Assembly (NCBI RefSeq): GCF_002234675.1
Contig: NC_019867.2
Span: 6,995,561-7,059,560 of the forward strand
Length of the DNA stretch: 64,000 nt
Reading direction: 5' to 3'
Source: Oryzias latipes
Taxonomy: Eukaryota > Chordata > Actinopteri > Beloniformes > Adrianichthyidae
A program made the translations under genes and the position numbers. Below, one piece after another: positions 33,990 to 46,059 of this stretch; positions within the stretch are counted from its first letter, which is position 1, and each line of letters starts with the position of its first letter. The notes under the pieces were generated by a model. That model was not told the DNA's origin. It was given only the letters and a program-made list of their open reading frames with translations, and searched no databases.

Positions 33990-36548
33990 TGACAGTAACA
34001 CCTCTTTACTCGGAGGAAAACCACAATAATTGTAGACACGTGGATTTTGTGGAATTTTATTTAAACAGTAAATGCAACGGGGACATCTACAAACAAGTGT
34101 TGAATGGGCAGAAAAGAAAAAAAAAACATGTATCTCCATTCATTTTGGTAGCACGTGAGGCTTTCAATGGGTTGAACAAGTAATACAACAAAACACATTT
34201 TAAGCAAAAGACATGAAATGATGCAAGAGTTTTTAATGCATAGTATAAAATAGTCAGTTGACACACTTATACTGATATTTCATACAGCATGCACTTTTTT
34301 CACTAAAGTTTTAAGAGGAAAATTCCTTTTTTCAGACAGTGTTTGCTGTGCAGTGTTTGGTGGAGACAATAAAGATTTAAAATGTTTGTGGACCGACAAC
34401 AAGAAAAGTGTGTGAAAATGGTGTGTAATTATAGTCTTTGGCAGAGCAATAACCTGTAATCAAACATTAAGGCAAAGAAGGTTCAAGTCACATTTCTAAC
34501 TCAATTCCAGTTAACAGTTTTTGTGTTTCAGCACAAAACAAATACACAGTTGAACAGACAAAAAAAGTAGTATCTAAGCTGCAGTCAACACTGAAGTGTA
34601 TAACCTATAATCTATGAATGGTAAAACTTTTTAAGCTTTTATTTTAAATAGGAAACAAAAACAGTTGGCTTATGTACACTTAAGTTGCATCCAAAACAAG
34701 AATCAGAAATCAAAAGTTAGGATTTTGCTGATCCAAAACATATGTAACACATCATCTCTAAAGTCATGCTGCTTAATAAAGTAGACAGAAAACGATCAGC
34801 AGTTGTTTTTAAAAATAAAACTATATGCACCCTTTACTAATTAGTTCAGGCAGGGTTAAAAAATATATATATATATCAATTAATTTTTTTATTTTTATAA
34901 TTTTTTTGCAAATTTGACTTCCTGTCCACTTGTGAACAGTTTATCTGTACATGATACTTTATAAGAAGTCATTTCAAACATCACAGTAGTTTTATTTAAA
35001 GCTTCTTAACTGGAAGCGCTTAAATGAAATTTAAAAAAAAAAAGATATTACACCACTGTGTCAAGAAGCAGACCTGTCCAGACCAGAATATAATTTACCT
35101 TATTTTGACAACAGAAAAAGTGCATCAAGGCACAGACTTCGCTTTCTCGTGTTCTAATAAAGGCCTCAGTATTACCGTAATACACTCAACCCATTAATGG
35201 TGCACGGAGAGGATCACTTCTAAACTGTCATCGACTAACGCTAATAGAGGATTTGGAATCTTCCAAACCATCTTCTAACTGTGGTCCCTTGGCCAAAAGT
35301 TAAAATAAAGTGACTTTTATGTTTTAAAAAAATGCTTTAAGTGTATATTTAAAGCAAAAACACTTACGAATGCAAAAAAGAAGGTCAGACTTTGCCTGCA
35401 GCTCTACAGTGGAATATAAAACTTCAGTTCATTTTTAGTTGTTAGTGCGCGGTTTGTTTATAAAGTTGTGAAAAGTAGTATCCTTTTAGCATCACCATAG
35501 TGCTTAATAACCCCTGTTATTACCTTCAGAAAGTTAATTATATTAGCCACATATATACCGTCTGCAGGTTATTCGGACAAAAACAACCTCATTACCAAAG
35601 TGACGCTCAGAAAACAATCAGTAAAAGACACTGGCCTGACAGATATGTTAAACAAGAAGAAAACAAACGTTACTGCTATAAGAATAATAAAAGACTTCAA
35701 AGTAAAGTCTGTTTGTTCGGTGAATCTCATCAGTTGAAATAAATGTTCTAGCTTATGATACTCTACAATAAAAGGGTTTCAGAACCCACGAAAAACACAA
35801 CAAAAACAAAGCACCACTTCCATATTTCTATAAAATGATATACTTAAAATGTGCAAACCTTGATTAGTGTCATACTGGTTAGGATGTCATTTTAGAAAAA
35901 TTCTCACTATGAAAAGAAAAGTTTTTGTAAAAATGATTTTTTTTTTTTTTAAAGGAAACTGACCTATTCTTTGTTTGGACTCAGCGGGTTACCAGAAGGT
36001 ACTGAACCAACACAAGAAACAACAACACCAATAACTGCAACTTTCACTGCCTTCTATGTTTGGTTAAATGCTTTCTTGTAGTGTTCTTTCCTCAAACTTA
36101 GGAACTTTTTATTTTCCCAACACAATTTTCCTTTCTGAGGAGCATTGGAGTTTGGAAAAATGTATAAAATGCAATCAAAACATTGCAAATACTACAACTC
36201 AAGATATGTCCACATGAAATGCCCACTTAAGCCCGTCTCAAAGATGCAAGACAGACATCTCACCTACTCCAGGTTTCCTGGGGATGGTTTCAATATTTTA
36301 CGGACACACCTCTCCACACAAATGTATACATGTTGTATTGTGATATTTTCATGTAACAGAAAATAACTTATTAGTTATTTCTTTTCTTTCTTTTGGTATG
36401 AATACCTTCAAATGTAGGAATCTGTGATCAAAATGCATGGCTGACAATGCAGTGCCACTTAAGAGATGATATTTCTTGAGAGAGGTCAAACTTGGTAGCA
36501 TGTTTAAATGAGAGGTTCACTCCGACCGCGCAACAGAAACAGAAGATA
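33990..36548 (-). other. Probable 3' UTR of lifr and spacer to spef2
   Basis: AT-rich sequence with no supported coding region. TTTATT motifs (AATAAA on the minus strand) near 36105 and 34054 are candidate ends of the lifr transcript. The second would give a 3' UTR of about 2.5 kb. No repeat family is recognised apart from short AT runs. Confidence 0.4.
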
Positions 36549-39500
36549 CTATGGTTTTGAAGACAACAGCAGGTTGCTAAACCAGGTTGCTGCAGCTGAT
36601 GATGGCTGTTGTTTGTTCTTTTCATCTCCATCCCCATCTGGAAGGAGAAACTGGGTGGAAGTAACAGAGGTTGGCGATCCAAGAGAGGGGGCCAGACTGC
36701 TGGTTTCAGCAGTATCTGTGGGAGAGTCCAAATGCCAGGAGCACTGGGGTTTGTAGCCCACAGAGCTGGCAGCCTCGGACTCTTGGAAAGGGTTGGATGA
36801 CTTAAGCACCACGTCATCACTCAAGACCTTAGGGTGCATCTGAGGCTTGTAACCACCATCATAGAGAACAACCTCAGGTGGCTGCTCCTCAGAGGATCCC
36901 TGTGGATCCGGCTGGAAGACCAGAGACGAACCTGAAGTCTGAATGCCAGTGTATGTGACATCCGTGTGTCCCGAATCCAATGAAGAGGCTGAAGAAGCAG
37001 AGGAGTCTGGGAAACGTGGCCTTATGGGCCGATCGTCTACCACCTGGTTGTAGTAGCGCAACGACATTGGCTCATCTGTGTCGACTGGCTCGTCTTTCTC
37101 AAAATATTCCTCCTCTTCAGGAATAACGACGAGAGTCTCTTTGTTAAAATCCCGCTCAGGCTTTTCAACAATATGGACCATGCTGTGGGGAGACGGCCTC
37201 ACATCCAAAGGCCCCTAAAAGACAGGCAATACAGAGTTACTGACTGAAGAACAACACCTGAACTTATCTCCTGATATTAAAATCAAATAAAGCATTTATA
37301 AACAGATATCAATTTAGTCATCACTGGACTATCATGGGATTATACCTGCAGTCTGGACCAATCACCAGGAAGCTTGGGCTCAGGTATGTCTGGATAGAAT
37401 GCTTTTTTAACCCTGGTGCAAGAAAAAAACGCGTTGTGATTCATTCATTCAGAAAACTATGTAGTAACATGTCTAAATGCTTTCCATTGAAAGCAGAAAT
37501 AGAAAAACGACTTCACACAGTTTTGCAAATAAATGTTGTCCATGTAGCAATATTTTGAGGATACATAATAATGAAAAAGTCACAAAAAAACCCTCACCAA
37601 TTTCTTTTTTTGTAGCATATAAAAGTAACAATGATGAGTAATATGGTAATGGTTCCCAAAGCTCCCAACATTTCCAGGATCAATGCATCTGCTGTTGGAA
37701 CAGAATATTTGAAACATTATTTTTGAAAAGAACAAAAATAACGGCTTAACCTCATATTAATGTATAACTGTAAACCATCTGGTCACATACTGAATGGTTC
37801 CAATGTAATAGAAGCAGTGCTGCCCGTGTCCTCGCCTGCTGATGTGTATGATTTCACCGTGAACTTGTAGTTGCCAACAGAGAGACCCTTCACTACATAA
37901 CGCCTCATTTCACTGCTGGACAAATTTGCTAAAGGAACAAAGCGGAAACCAGAAGGTAATGAGAAAATGTCAGTTCAAAAGGTGATCAAAAAAAGTCTTA
38001 AAGGTACAAATGCATATTTTGGTCCACATTTCTGTCATCTTGACGTGATACATAACAAGTGTTTGGTTTCCAACAGCTTTTACCTAGTAGAGCAAGCTCA
38101 GAACCGTTGCTGATGTAAACGTTGTAGCCCAGGACGAAGCCTCTTCTGTCAGAAAGAGGAATTTCCCCCCAGGTGATGACAACCTTTGAATCCTGGCTTT
38201 TGACAGAAAGTGGGACTGATCTGGAGGGAACTGTGGAGACCACAAGAAAAAGATGAAGAAATTAAAGACAGGTTGTCGTGTAACAAATAGGAACACAATA
38301 CAGCGGTGCATCGCTATAATGCGTTTCACTTTTTGTGGTCTCGCTGTTTTGCTGAATTATTTTCAGTGAAATTTTGCTTTTTGCTTTTTTTGATAGTGTC
38401 CTGATTGGCTGTATATCATTGTCAATCAATCCCCTCCGCGCCACGTCTCCTGTATAGAATGCATTGAGCTCGCCAAATCTACATAAATCTTTGATCATGA
38501 GCTGATCTTTGGTTTCATTCTATAATATTGGACTTACTTTTCTATGAATGTTTAAACTTAAAGATTTTAAACAGGACACAAAAGTGTGGAAATGTTCATG
38601 TCTGTCTGAGAAAAGTGTACAAAGTGAGGGGTTTAAAGGCTTACAGCAGCTATAATAACTGTAAAAAGATAAAAATAAAGCTGGCTACATCTCGGTTTAC
38701 TACCGCAACAATAAAAGGACCATTGTAACACTGTCTTGACCGTCTTGAGACAGCAACACACTTACCAAGTTCCTGAGTGTATCCCTGCCAGCGCGTGATA
38801 AGCTGTGGAGAATCTGAAGGGCAGCTGTACAGGGAAAAGTTGTATCTCACTCCTGGCTTGAAGTTCTCTGATGGTAAAAAAGAAAAAAAATTCGTAATTT
38901 TAATTATTTTGTCAGATATTTGTGCTTTTAATATGTGAGACGCCCAAAAATACAAACATAGCAGACTCAAGCCTATGTCAACAGTGACATTTTGCAGCAT
39001 TTAAAACTAGGGTTGGGCGATGTCCCTTAAATTGGCCGTTGACGATGTTTGCTGTCAACCATCGGGATGGACGATGACATCGTCGGGGGGGGGGGTATTT
39101 TTACATTTTTCGTTCTTATATAATTGCTATTCGTTATTTTGCTTTTTTCATTTTATTTCCCAACTAATGACTCATCCGCGATGATCCAGTATAAACTGAG
39201 GGAAGTGACTTTAACAAAAAAAGTAACAAACAAAATAGAAAAGAAGTAGTCCGCTCCCGCACTTCACTAGTGAAGTGGACCGGCGGAGCGCGGACTTGCA
39301 GCTTTGTGTTTGAGGGGAAGGGGTGGGTGCTTTGTTACATGAGCGGTATGTGTGGGAGATTTAAGACTGCGATCCGTCCCGCAGCTCTAGGGGTACAAGC
39401 AACCGAACTCAGAACCGGTTCTAAAAGTGTGTGTCTGAGCACAGCTCGGATCGTCAGCACACACAGCGGTTAGAGCTTCAAAGCAGAAATGTCGCTCAGT

Positions 39501-42500
39501 CCTTAGAAAACATTCAAACAATCACGCGGATTTGTGTTTCCAGTCGTGTCCCGACTAAATAAAGGCTGATGTTATTCCCACGTTTACGTGCAGCCAGCAA
39601 GCAGCACCACCCAAAGCTAATGTTGTTAGCCCGTGTTAGCATACTGCTAATCCTGGCTTCGTTCAGAAAAAGCACTGACCACACGGATTAAAATTCAAAT
39701 GATGAGCGAACAGGTGTTTCATAATAACCGTAACATTATTAAAAGCACGTTTAGAAGATCATCTCGTATTTTACCGAGCTGACATGTCAATGTATATAGC
39801 CGCTCGGCGCTGTTTAACATTGTTTTGTATTGAATTGCTAGATTCAATAAAGTTTGAAAAAAAAAGCCGCTCGGCGGAATCTATATCCTTCCGGTTTTCA
39901 AACCCTACTGCGCATGTGCGAATGATTTATTCCGACGGAAAGTGTGACCTTAGTGAACGTTTTTATATTCTGAAAACATTTTTCTGGGCCCATATACACG
40001 GTTGGATTCTAATCCGACCATTGATCCCATCAAGATATTTTGTACATGTAACCGGGCTTATGGTGTCGACGCGCAATGTGGGGGGGGGGCGTGGCACCAC
40101 GATGGTGGTCTCTCCATCGGGATGTCAGTCACCCATCACGATGGACGATGATATCGTCCATCGGCACAACCCTATTTAAAACTAAAACAACAGTCCCTTT
40201 GTAAAAGCTTGCATGCCTGGCATACCTGACTCAATGGAGACATTTGTGCTCCCAGCAGCCACTCTGATCCATTTCACAGGGCAATCGTGCTCGCAAGAGG
40301 TATCAAGCCATTCTACCAAATAATTACATGTGTTGGTGGCATTCTGCTGCCAAAACAGAAATAACCTGTTATTGGTAAAAACAGGCTTGGACAAGACCAA
40401 GGGTTGCTCATCTGTAAAGACAGAAACACATTTGATTCATTACATTTCATACATTTTTATAAATATATCAATAACTTTATAAAACATATTTTGCTTTTTC
40501 AAAACTTTTTTCATGTGGACTCAGTTTCTACCAACCTATAAATCGTAGAGGCACACGTGAAGGAGGAGACGCTCCTTTGATGTTTTTCACAACGACGGTT
40601 GCAAAAACTTTCTTGTTGACGCCAAGAGAAGCCATTTCTGTGAGGTTGACTCGAACAGAATAGGTGTTGGGTGGCAGGATTTGTGTGTGTTGCTCAACGT
40701 CTTCTGGGTTCCAAAGAGTTACTTCAAAACCTGTGACTCGACCGTGGCTTTGTTGGTAACCCAAAGGCTAAAAGCAGTCAAAAGAAGAAAACATTACTAT
40801 AGAGGATTTTTGAATTTCACGGTTGACATATCAGGCTTCTTAATGTCATATAGCTTCCATTTCAACCACAATCCAAAAACTTCAAGAGTACCGTTTTTTT
40901 CTGAGCATGAGTTGTGTTTTTTTGTGTAGTTTGACCAAGGGTGTGACTCAGGTGAGACTTATATGTGATTTTTTGTTTTTTTTAAATAGATAAATAATTA
41001 TAGGCTGACATGTTCGTTATTTTCCCACTAACAACCAGTAGAGGGCACTGTAGGTGTGTGTATCAGTATTTTCTATTAAAAGTGGTGCACAAGAAGAAGC
41101 ACCAACCTGTCTAGCGCAAGACTCGAAAGAGTTGTTTTAAACTCCAGTGCGACTCATATATGACTTTTTTTCTTTATTACCGTACGAGTTTCTTGGTTGC
41201 TGAGACCTTTACTCTGGGGTGACTTATAGTGCAGAAAACATGATACTTGATTTAGCGGTCATTTACCTTCCAAACAACCAGCCCAGTCCTGTCTTTGTTC
41301 ATCCACATCCACACGTCAGGAGGATCTGTGACTAAAAACACAAAGACGTTTTTAGACTAAAAAGACTAAAAACACATTCTGTTAGACTGCTTTTAAAAGA
41401 GTGCAGTAACAAAGAAGTATACTTCTAAATCCTTCAAATATTCTGAAGTTGTCTGAGAGTTTGGGTTTACAAACATTACCCTTTAACTGAATAACTGAAT
41501 CTGGTCTAAACAATATCCCAGTTATTTGACTACCGTGGTTGAATTCACGTAAAGCAAGAAAAACTGATGACTAATTACTTAAAAAGTGACAATTAGATTA
41601 TTTACCATCAGTTTGGGTTTTGAATGAAAACGTCTGGCTCCAGTTTCCCCATTTCCAGAAATATTTTTGATGTCCACAACGAACGCGAACAGTGTAAGCC
41701 TGATCAGGGTGCAGGCCAGACAGCTTCACAGACCGAAGCCCCACACCAGAGAAGACATGCTGCACACACAACATATACAATTAATGGGTGGTCAAAACGT
41801 TTCAAATGCTGTAAAAATTAATGATAGAATTAAAGTACACATTATGTTTTTTTTAATGTAATGCTAAACTTACAAGGGTTTTGGACTCATGATTGGTGGA
41901 CTCCACCTGGCAGTTCAGATCCAGGGTGAAATAGCTTTCATAGGTCCACTGCCACATCACAGTAGCATTCCAGGCATTGACAACGGAGCTTAGATTAACT
42001 GGTGCAACAGGACGAACTGAGAAGAAAAAGCATAACTTGCAGACTTGAGTCATTTTGAATAATTCTACAATAGAGCAAAAAAGTATTTGACTTTCACTAA
42101 TTTTGCATGTTGTGTCACGACAAATAATGAGTTTAGTCTAATGTAATGTTAATCATTGAAACAGTTCAACTGTAAAACACAGACTGGAAATAAGAATCCA
42201 GGAAATCCCTTTTTTCATTTTCAACTAATGTATTTGTATAATGGCGCAGAAAATAAGGTCAACAACCCTGGTTGGTAATGACAGAGGTCAACGGTTTCCT
42301 GTAAATCAGGGCAACCCAACCTTGATCCTCACTCTGCTTGTTTACCAGCTGTCCCTGCACTTCTGGCTGTTGATTACCTGGATCAGGTGTGCTCAGTCAA
42401 TTAGTTTGAGGAGACACTTTAGTTCAACTATAAGTAAAGGATAATCTCCGAAAAAGTGTCCATCATCAGAAATTAACGCACACCATGGAAGCCTGAACCG

Positions 42501-45500
42501 TCCGACGCAAATGCACCGACCTCGACTGCAGCGGCAAAGGAAAACAATAAGAAAAACAATATATATGCTGATCGTCACGACGGGTTAAATAAAGCATCAG
42601 ATCAGAAAGTTCACCTCTTTCCGCTTGTTTTAGTCAAGATGATGAAGCTAAAGCTTGTTTCAAAGAAGCCAGCGCAGTGATATAGAACATTAAAACTATG
42701 TGACCGGAACTTCCTTTTTAGGTTTGCATCATCACTGTGGATTATCACTTTTTAATTCAAACTCAGCAGCCAATCAGAATCGAGTATTCACCCGGACCAT
42801 GGTATAACGACCATTAAACACTTCTCTCATCTTTTCATGTCGGGACAACTTGTAGAATTATTGACTGACAATTACTTTTTGCCTCTGTGTAATTACTTTA
42901 TTCTACGACTACTAAAAGTTGGAATTTACAATAAACCAACATGAAAAACATTTAAATGTGCTCTGTATGGGTAAGGGTGAAAGAAACCAACTCAGTACCT
43001 CTATGAATAAGCTCAGCCGAGTCACTGAGACTGTAATGTCCGAGGCTATTCTCAGCCATCAGTGTCCAGTTACCATCCCACAGAGGCAGCCTGCACGTCA
43101 GCTGTAAATCCACATTACAGTTCCTAGAGGGAAAACAACAAAACAAGAACAATCAAATCTGATGCTCTGTTGAATTAAAGTGGAATATTGTTTTTACATC
43201 CTGAACCACAGGGAGACAACACAGAATTTTAACGCACTTTCAGACTATTCCTGTAAATCCATCAAGAAGTCTAACTATAGACATACAGAATGAGGCTTTT
43301 AATCATGCTAAGTGTTTTATAATTCTTTTTTTTCCCGTACATTGAACACTTTTAGGAGAAAAGCAGAAGGACACATCATAAATGATTCAGAGATAATATC
43401 TGAAAAGCTAAGTGACATGGGACAGTTGCTTTTCCCAGAAAAAACCCTTTCACTTCTGCAGATAGAAATCTGTTTTTAAGTGTCCAGAAGGAGCAAGGTG
43501 CATTGCTTTATACCATTTTGATGGTCAACTTTGTCTCACAAAATAACACAACACTTTTATAACATAACAGTAATTGTTAAATGCGAAAAACAATTAATTA
43601 ATGATTTATTTGGATTTAACAACTCGTGTTTATGTCACAGTTTAATCAAAAACCACTCTGTGAAAGACATTAGAAAAACTGATACCTGGAGTTCAGCTTT
43701 CAAACGTTTACACATTTTTTTTTTATGTATTCACTTTGTCAAGTTAGACTGTACCTGCTGTTTACTGAGTAGCGTGTTCTTCTACGCCCACCAGTCAAGT
43801 GACTGTCGCGAGCCTCTTTCCAGTGGCACTCAGCAGATTTTAAATCCTGGGTCTCGCACACAAAATCACTGGGAAGAGGTGGATCTGGAATTTGGTCAAT
43901 AAGAGCAAACTTAGAACACTGATATAAAACAGTAAATTATATTTAATGTATATTTAAAACCAGCTGTGCAATAGTAAACTACCTTCAGAGGTATTGGGCA
44001 AAGAATTTTTATTTTAAGTGTTAAATAAAAACTTTTGTTGTACTCTCATTATTGTCATTAACTTATTCTAGAGAAGAAAAGATCATCTTCCTCTCATGAA
44101 AGCATGTACATCCTAACAAGTCGAAGCATTTTTCTTACATCCAACAAACATGACAGCTCCGTCCAGTGAGAGATCCTCTAGACGACAGACAATGTTGCTT
44201 CCTGATACGCCAGTTGGTTCCACATTGACCAGCGTTGTGGCATAACTCCGTCGACTCAGTCGTGTAACATTCATGACGGTGTTGCCGTAGAGCATCTCTT
44301 TAAAGGTCTTTCCCTCCTTCACGATGCAGCAGAAGGTCATGTTGGAGCCCACTTCTACCACTCTGTCATGTGGATACATCTGCAAAGTGTTGTTGCTGGG
44401 AAGATCTCGTCCTGAAAAGAATAGATTAAAGAATAATAAAGGGAAGATAAAAAATACAGTGAGTTGGGATCTGAAGCACTTTTATAGACGAAAAGCAAAA
44501 GTTAAAGTAGCTTTGGTGAATTCATGATTTCCAAACTAAGATGAAAGATACAAATTTTCATATTTATTACTGACATTCATTAAAATACGTGAGTGTAATA
44601 AATATCCAGTTAACCTGGAAATGTGTCCATCTTGCTCCATTCACTTGTTGCCAGTCCATCTCTTGAGCGGATTCTGACCGACAGTGATGTACACTCCAGA
44701 GGTTCAGCAGAGGTCCATTTCCACTCATGTCGACCGCTCGCCTGATTCATTGTTGCTGAGATTGTGTCCTACAAACGATGCAGGGAGGACAATGTCATGT
44801 TTGATGTTAAATAGCTTTAGCAGGAATAAAATCAACGTTGAAACCGGGTGCACCAAAACCTGTCCACTATGACTGGGTATCACTGGCAAAATACTAAATT
44901 AATACAACTTTGGACTCAACCCACTTTAAATATTTGTTTAATTAGTTTTCAAATTCAAAATGTTCCTTTATAAATTAATGAATTTGTCAAAAATTAACAA
45001 AATTGTCTGATAAAATACAAGAAATTGCTTTAAAATAAAAGCAATTTATTGCATCTTTTAGGTTAAGTTTAATTTTATTTTATTTTTTCATGTTTTATTT
45101 ATAAATGTTTGTCAATAAAAACAAAAGCTTCTGAATAACACACATGAAAGGCAAAGCTGTAAGTTGTATTTAAAAATGCTAATTTTACCCTTTCAATCCT
45201 GACTTTAGTTCCAGGTATAATAAAAATATGTTTTAGTGTTTTTTCCATTCGATGTGATGCTAAAATAAGCGGAGTCTTGAATTAGCGGTAAATGCTATGT
45301 TTAAAATTAGCAACATAAAGGGGTTAAGAATTTGTCTTAACAATGTTTAACACCTATTTCCTCAGAATTTGTTATTTTCTCTACATTCTGACTCAAATGT
45401 AACAACCAAACGGAACTGAACATAAAACAAATGTTGTGTACGCACATAGAAAACACTGGTATTGAATTCTGTTCTCAGAATGATGAGGTCAAAGGTTGAA

Positions 45501-45899
45501 GCAGCTCCTCCAAACCAGGATATGGTCAGCTCCTTGACACTCAGGTCAGCTGAAAGGCTCACTTGCTTTGGTACAGTAGGAACTAGGAAATCAATTCAAA
45601 ACAGTATAAATACAATGTAACCCAAAGAGTACAATATTAAAGATCAAAGTTTAGCAACAATAATAATAGACTGATCACTTGTACTTTTTTAAGAGTAAAT
45701 GGAGCATCAACTTAATCTAAAATAAGAGCAAAGTACAAATAATAATACTAATAATAGGGTGAATAATAATAAGGTAATTAGTTGAGTTCTTACTGGTTTG
45801 GGCATGGGTGTTCAGGGCCAAGAGGTTAACAAGGACACAGATAAGCCAGGGAAAGCTACAGTTAAGCTTTAGGGTGTGTTGAAATATTAGCTTGGGCAT
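36549..45899 (-). CDS. lifr: Leukemia inhibitory factor receptor, complete coding region
   Basis: This is a gp130-family cytokine receptor signalling through JAK/STAT3. Seventeen coding exons give 970 residues: 45794-45899, 45446-45582, 44615-44768, 44139-44411, 43755-43884, 42999-43123, 41874-42016, 41606-41759, 41267-41325, 40536-40767, 40226-40411, 38766-38867, 38084-38230, 37791-37928, 37598-37691, 37346-37412 and 36549-37214. The order is signal peptide (1-33), half cytokine module ending in SEWSKM, Ig-like domain, full cytokine module (C-E-T..C-H-W; WGNWSQ), three FNIII domains, TM helice about 700-722, Box 1 FYPDIPEPKL, then two YKPQ STAT3-type motifs. The C terminus STQFLLP...WFSNLLLSSKP is LIFR-like. 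The first FNIII domain of mammalian LIFR is absent, giving an OSMR-like ectodomain. The a/b paralogue is unresolved. The 5' UTR exon was not located. Confidence 0.88.
38303..38695 (+). mobile_element. Tigger/pogo-like non-autonomous element, copy 1, lifr intron
   Basis: It begins acagcggtgcatcgctataa and continues with the same blocks as the copy at 49515 (cataaatctt, gagctgatctttg, ttctatgaatgtttaaact, aaagtgt). The cagtggt..ctcgctata terminus is typical of Tigger-type elements. The distal end is missing or diverged. No transposase is present. Confidence 0.6.
39008..40174. mobile_element. Non-autonomous hAT element in lifr intron
   Basis: The ends are TAGGGTTGGGCGATG and, inward from the other side, TAGGGTTGTGCCGATGG. 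The 8-bp target duplication tttaaaac is exact at 39000-39007 and 40175-40182. The 1167-bp body has no transposase. Both ends carry cgatg-rich inner repeats (cgatgacatcgtc, cgatgatatcgtcc). It carries a nested poly(A) insertion at 39810-39864. Confidence 0.85.
39810..39864 (+). mobile_element. 55-bp poly(A)-tailed retro-insertion nested in the hAT element
   Basis: The inserted piece ends in aataaagtttgaaaaaaaa, i.e. a polyadenylation signal followed by an A tail. It is flanked by the exact 12-bp repeat agccgctcggcg (39798-39809 and 39865-39876). That is the mark of target-primed insertion by LINE machinery of a strongly 5'-truncated RNA. Confidence 0.75.
40888..41246. mobile_element. DNA-transposon-like repeat in lifr intron
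   Basis: The ends contain related inverted blocks (taccgtttttttctgagc and, from the other side, catgttttctgcactataag), with gtgactcaggtgagacttat and gtgcgactcatatatgact inside. This resembles the widespread teleost family with a tattttccggactataagtc terminus. No coding sequence is present. Confidence 0.5.
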
Positions 45900-46059
45900 G
45901 ATTTTCAACTGGCGATGGCAAAGCTGATGTTAACACAGACGGCCTCTCCACTACGGCACACCAAGCATTCTGGGAGACAAGATCCAGGAAGAATAGCCCT
46001 GCAGAAAAATACAGAAAAACAGTGTCAACATCAGGGACTGAAGGTGTGATGGTCACAGA

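Noticed and set aside
42440-42790. Repeat or exon in lifr intron with locally high CpG
   Set aside because: The sequence resembles a teleost MITE, but no termini could be matched, and the frame does not join to neighbouring lifr exons.
45180-45330. Second TTAA-type MITE in a lifr intron
   Set aside because: The ends (ttttaccctttcaatcc and aaaggggttaag) are only weakly inverted and no target duplication is evident.
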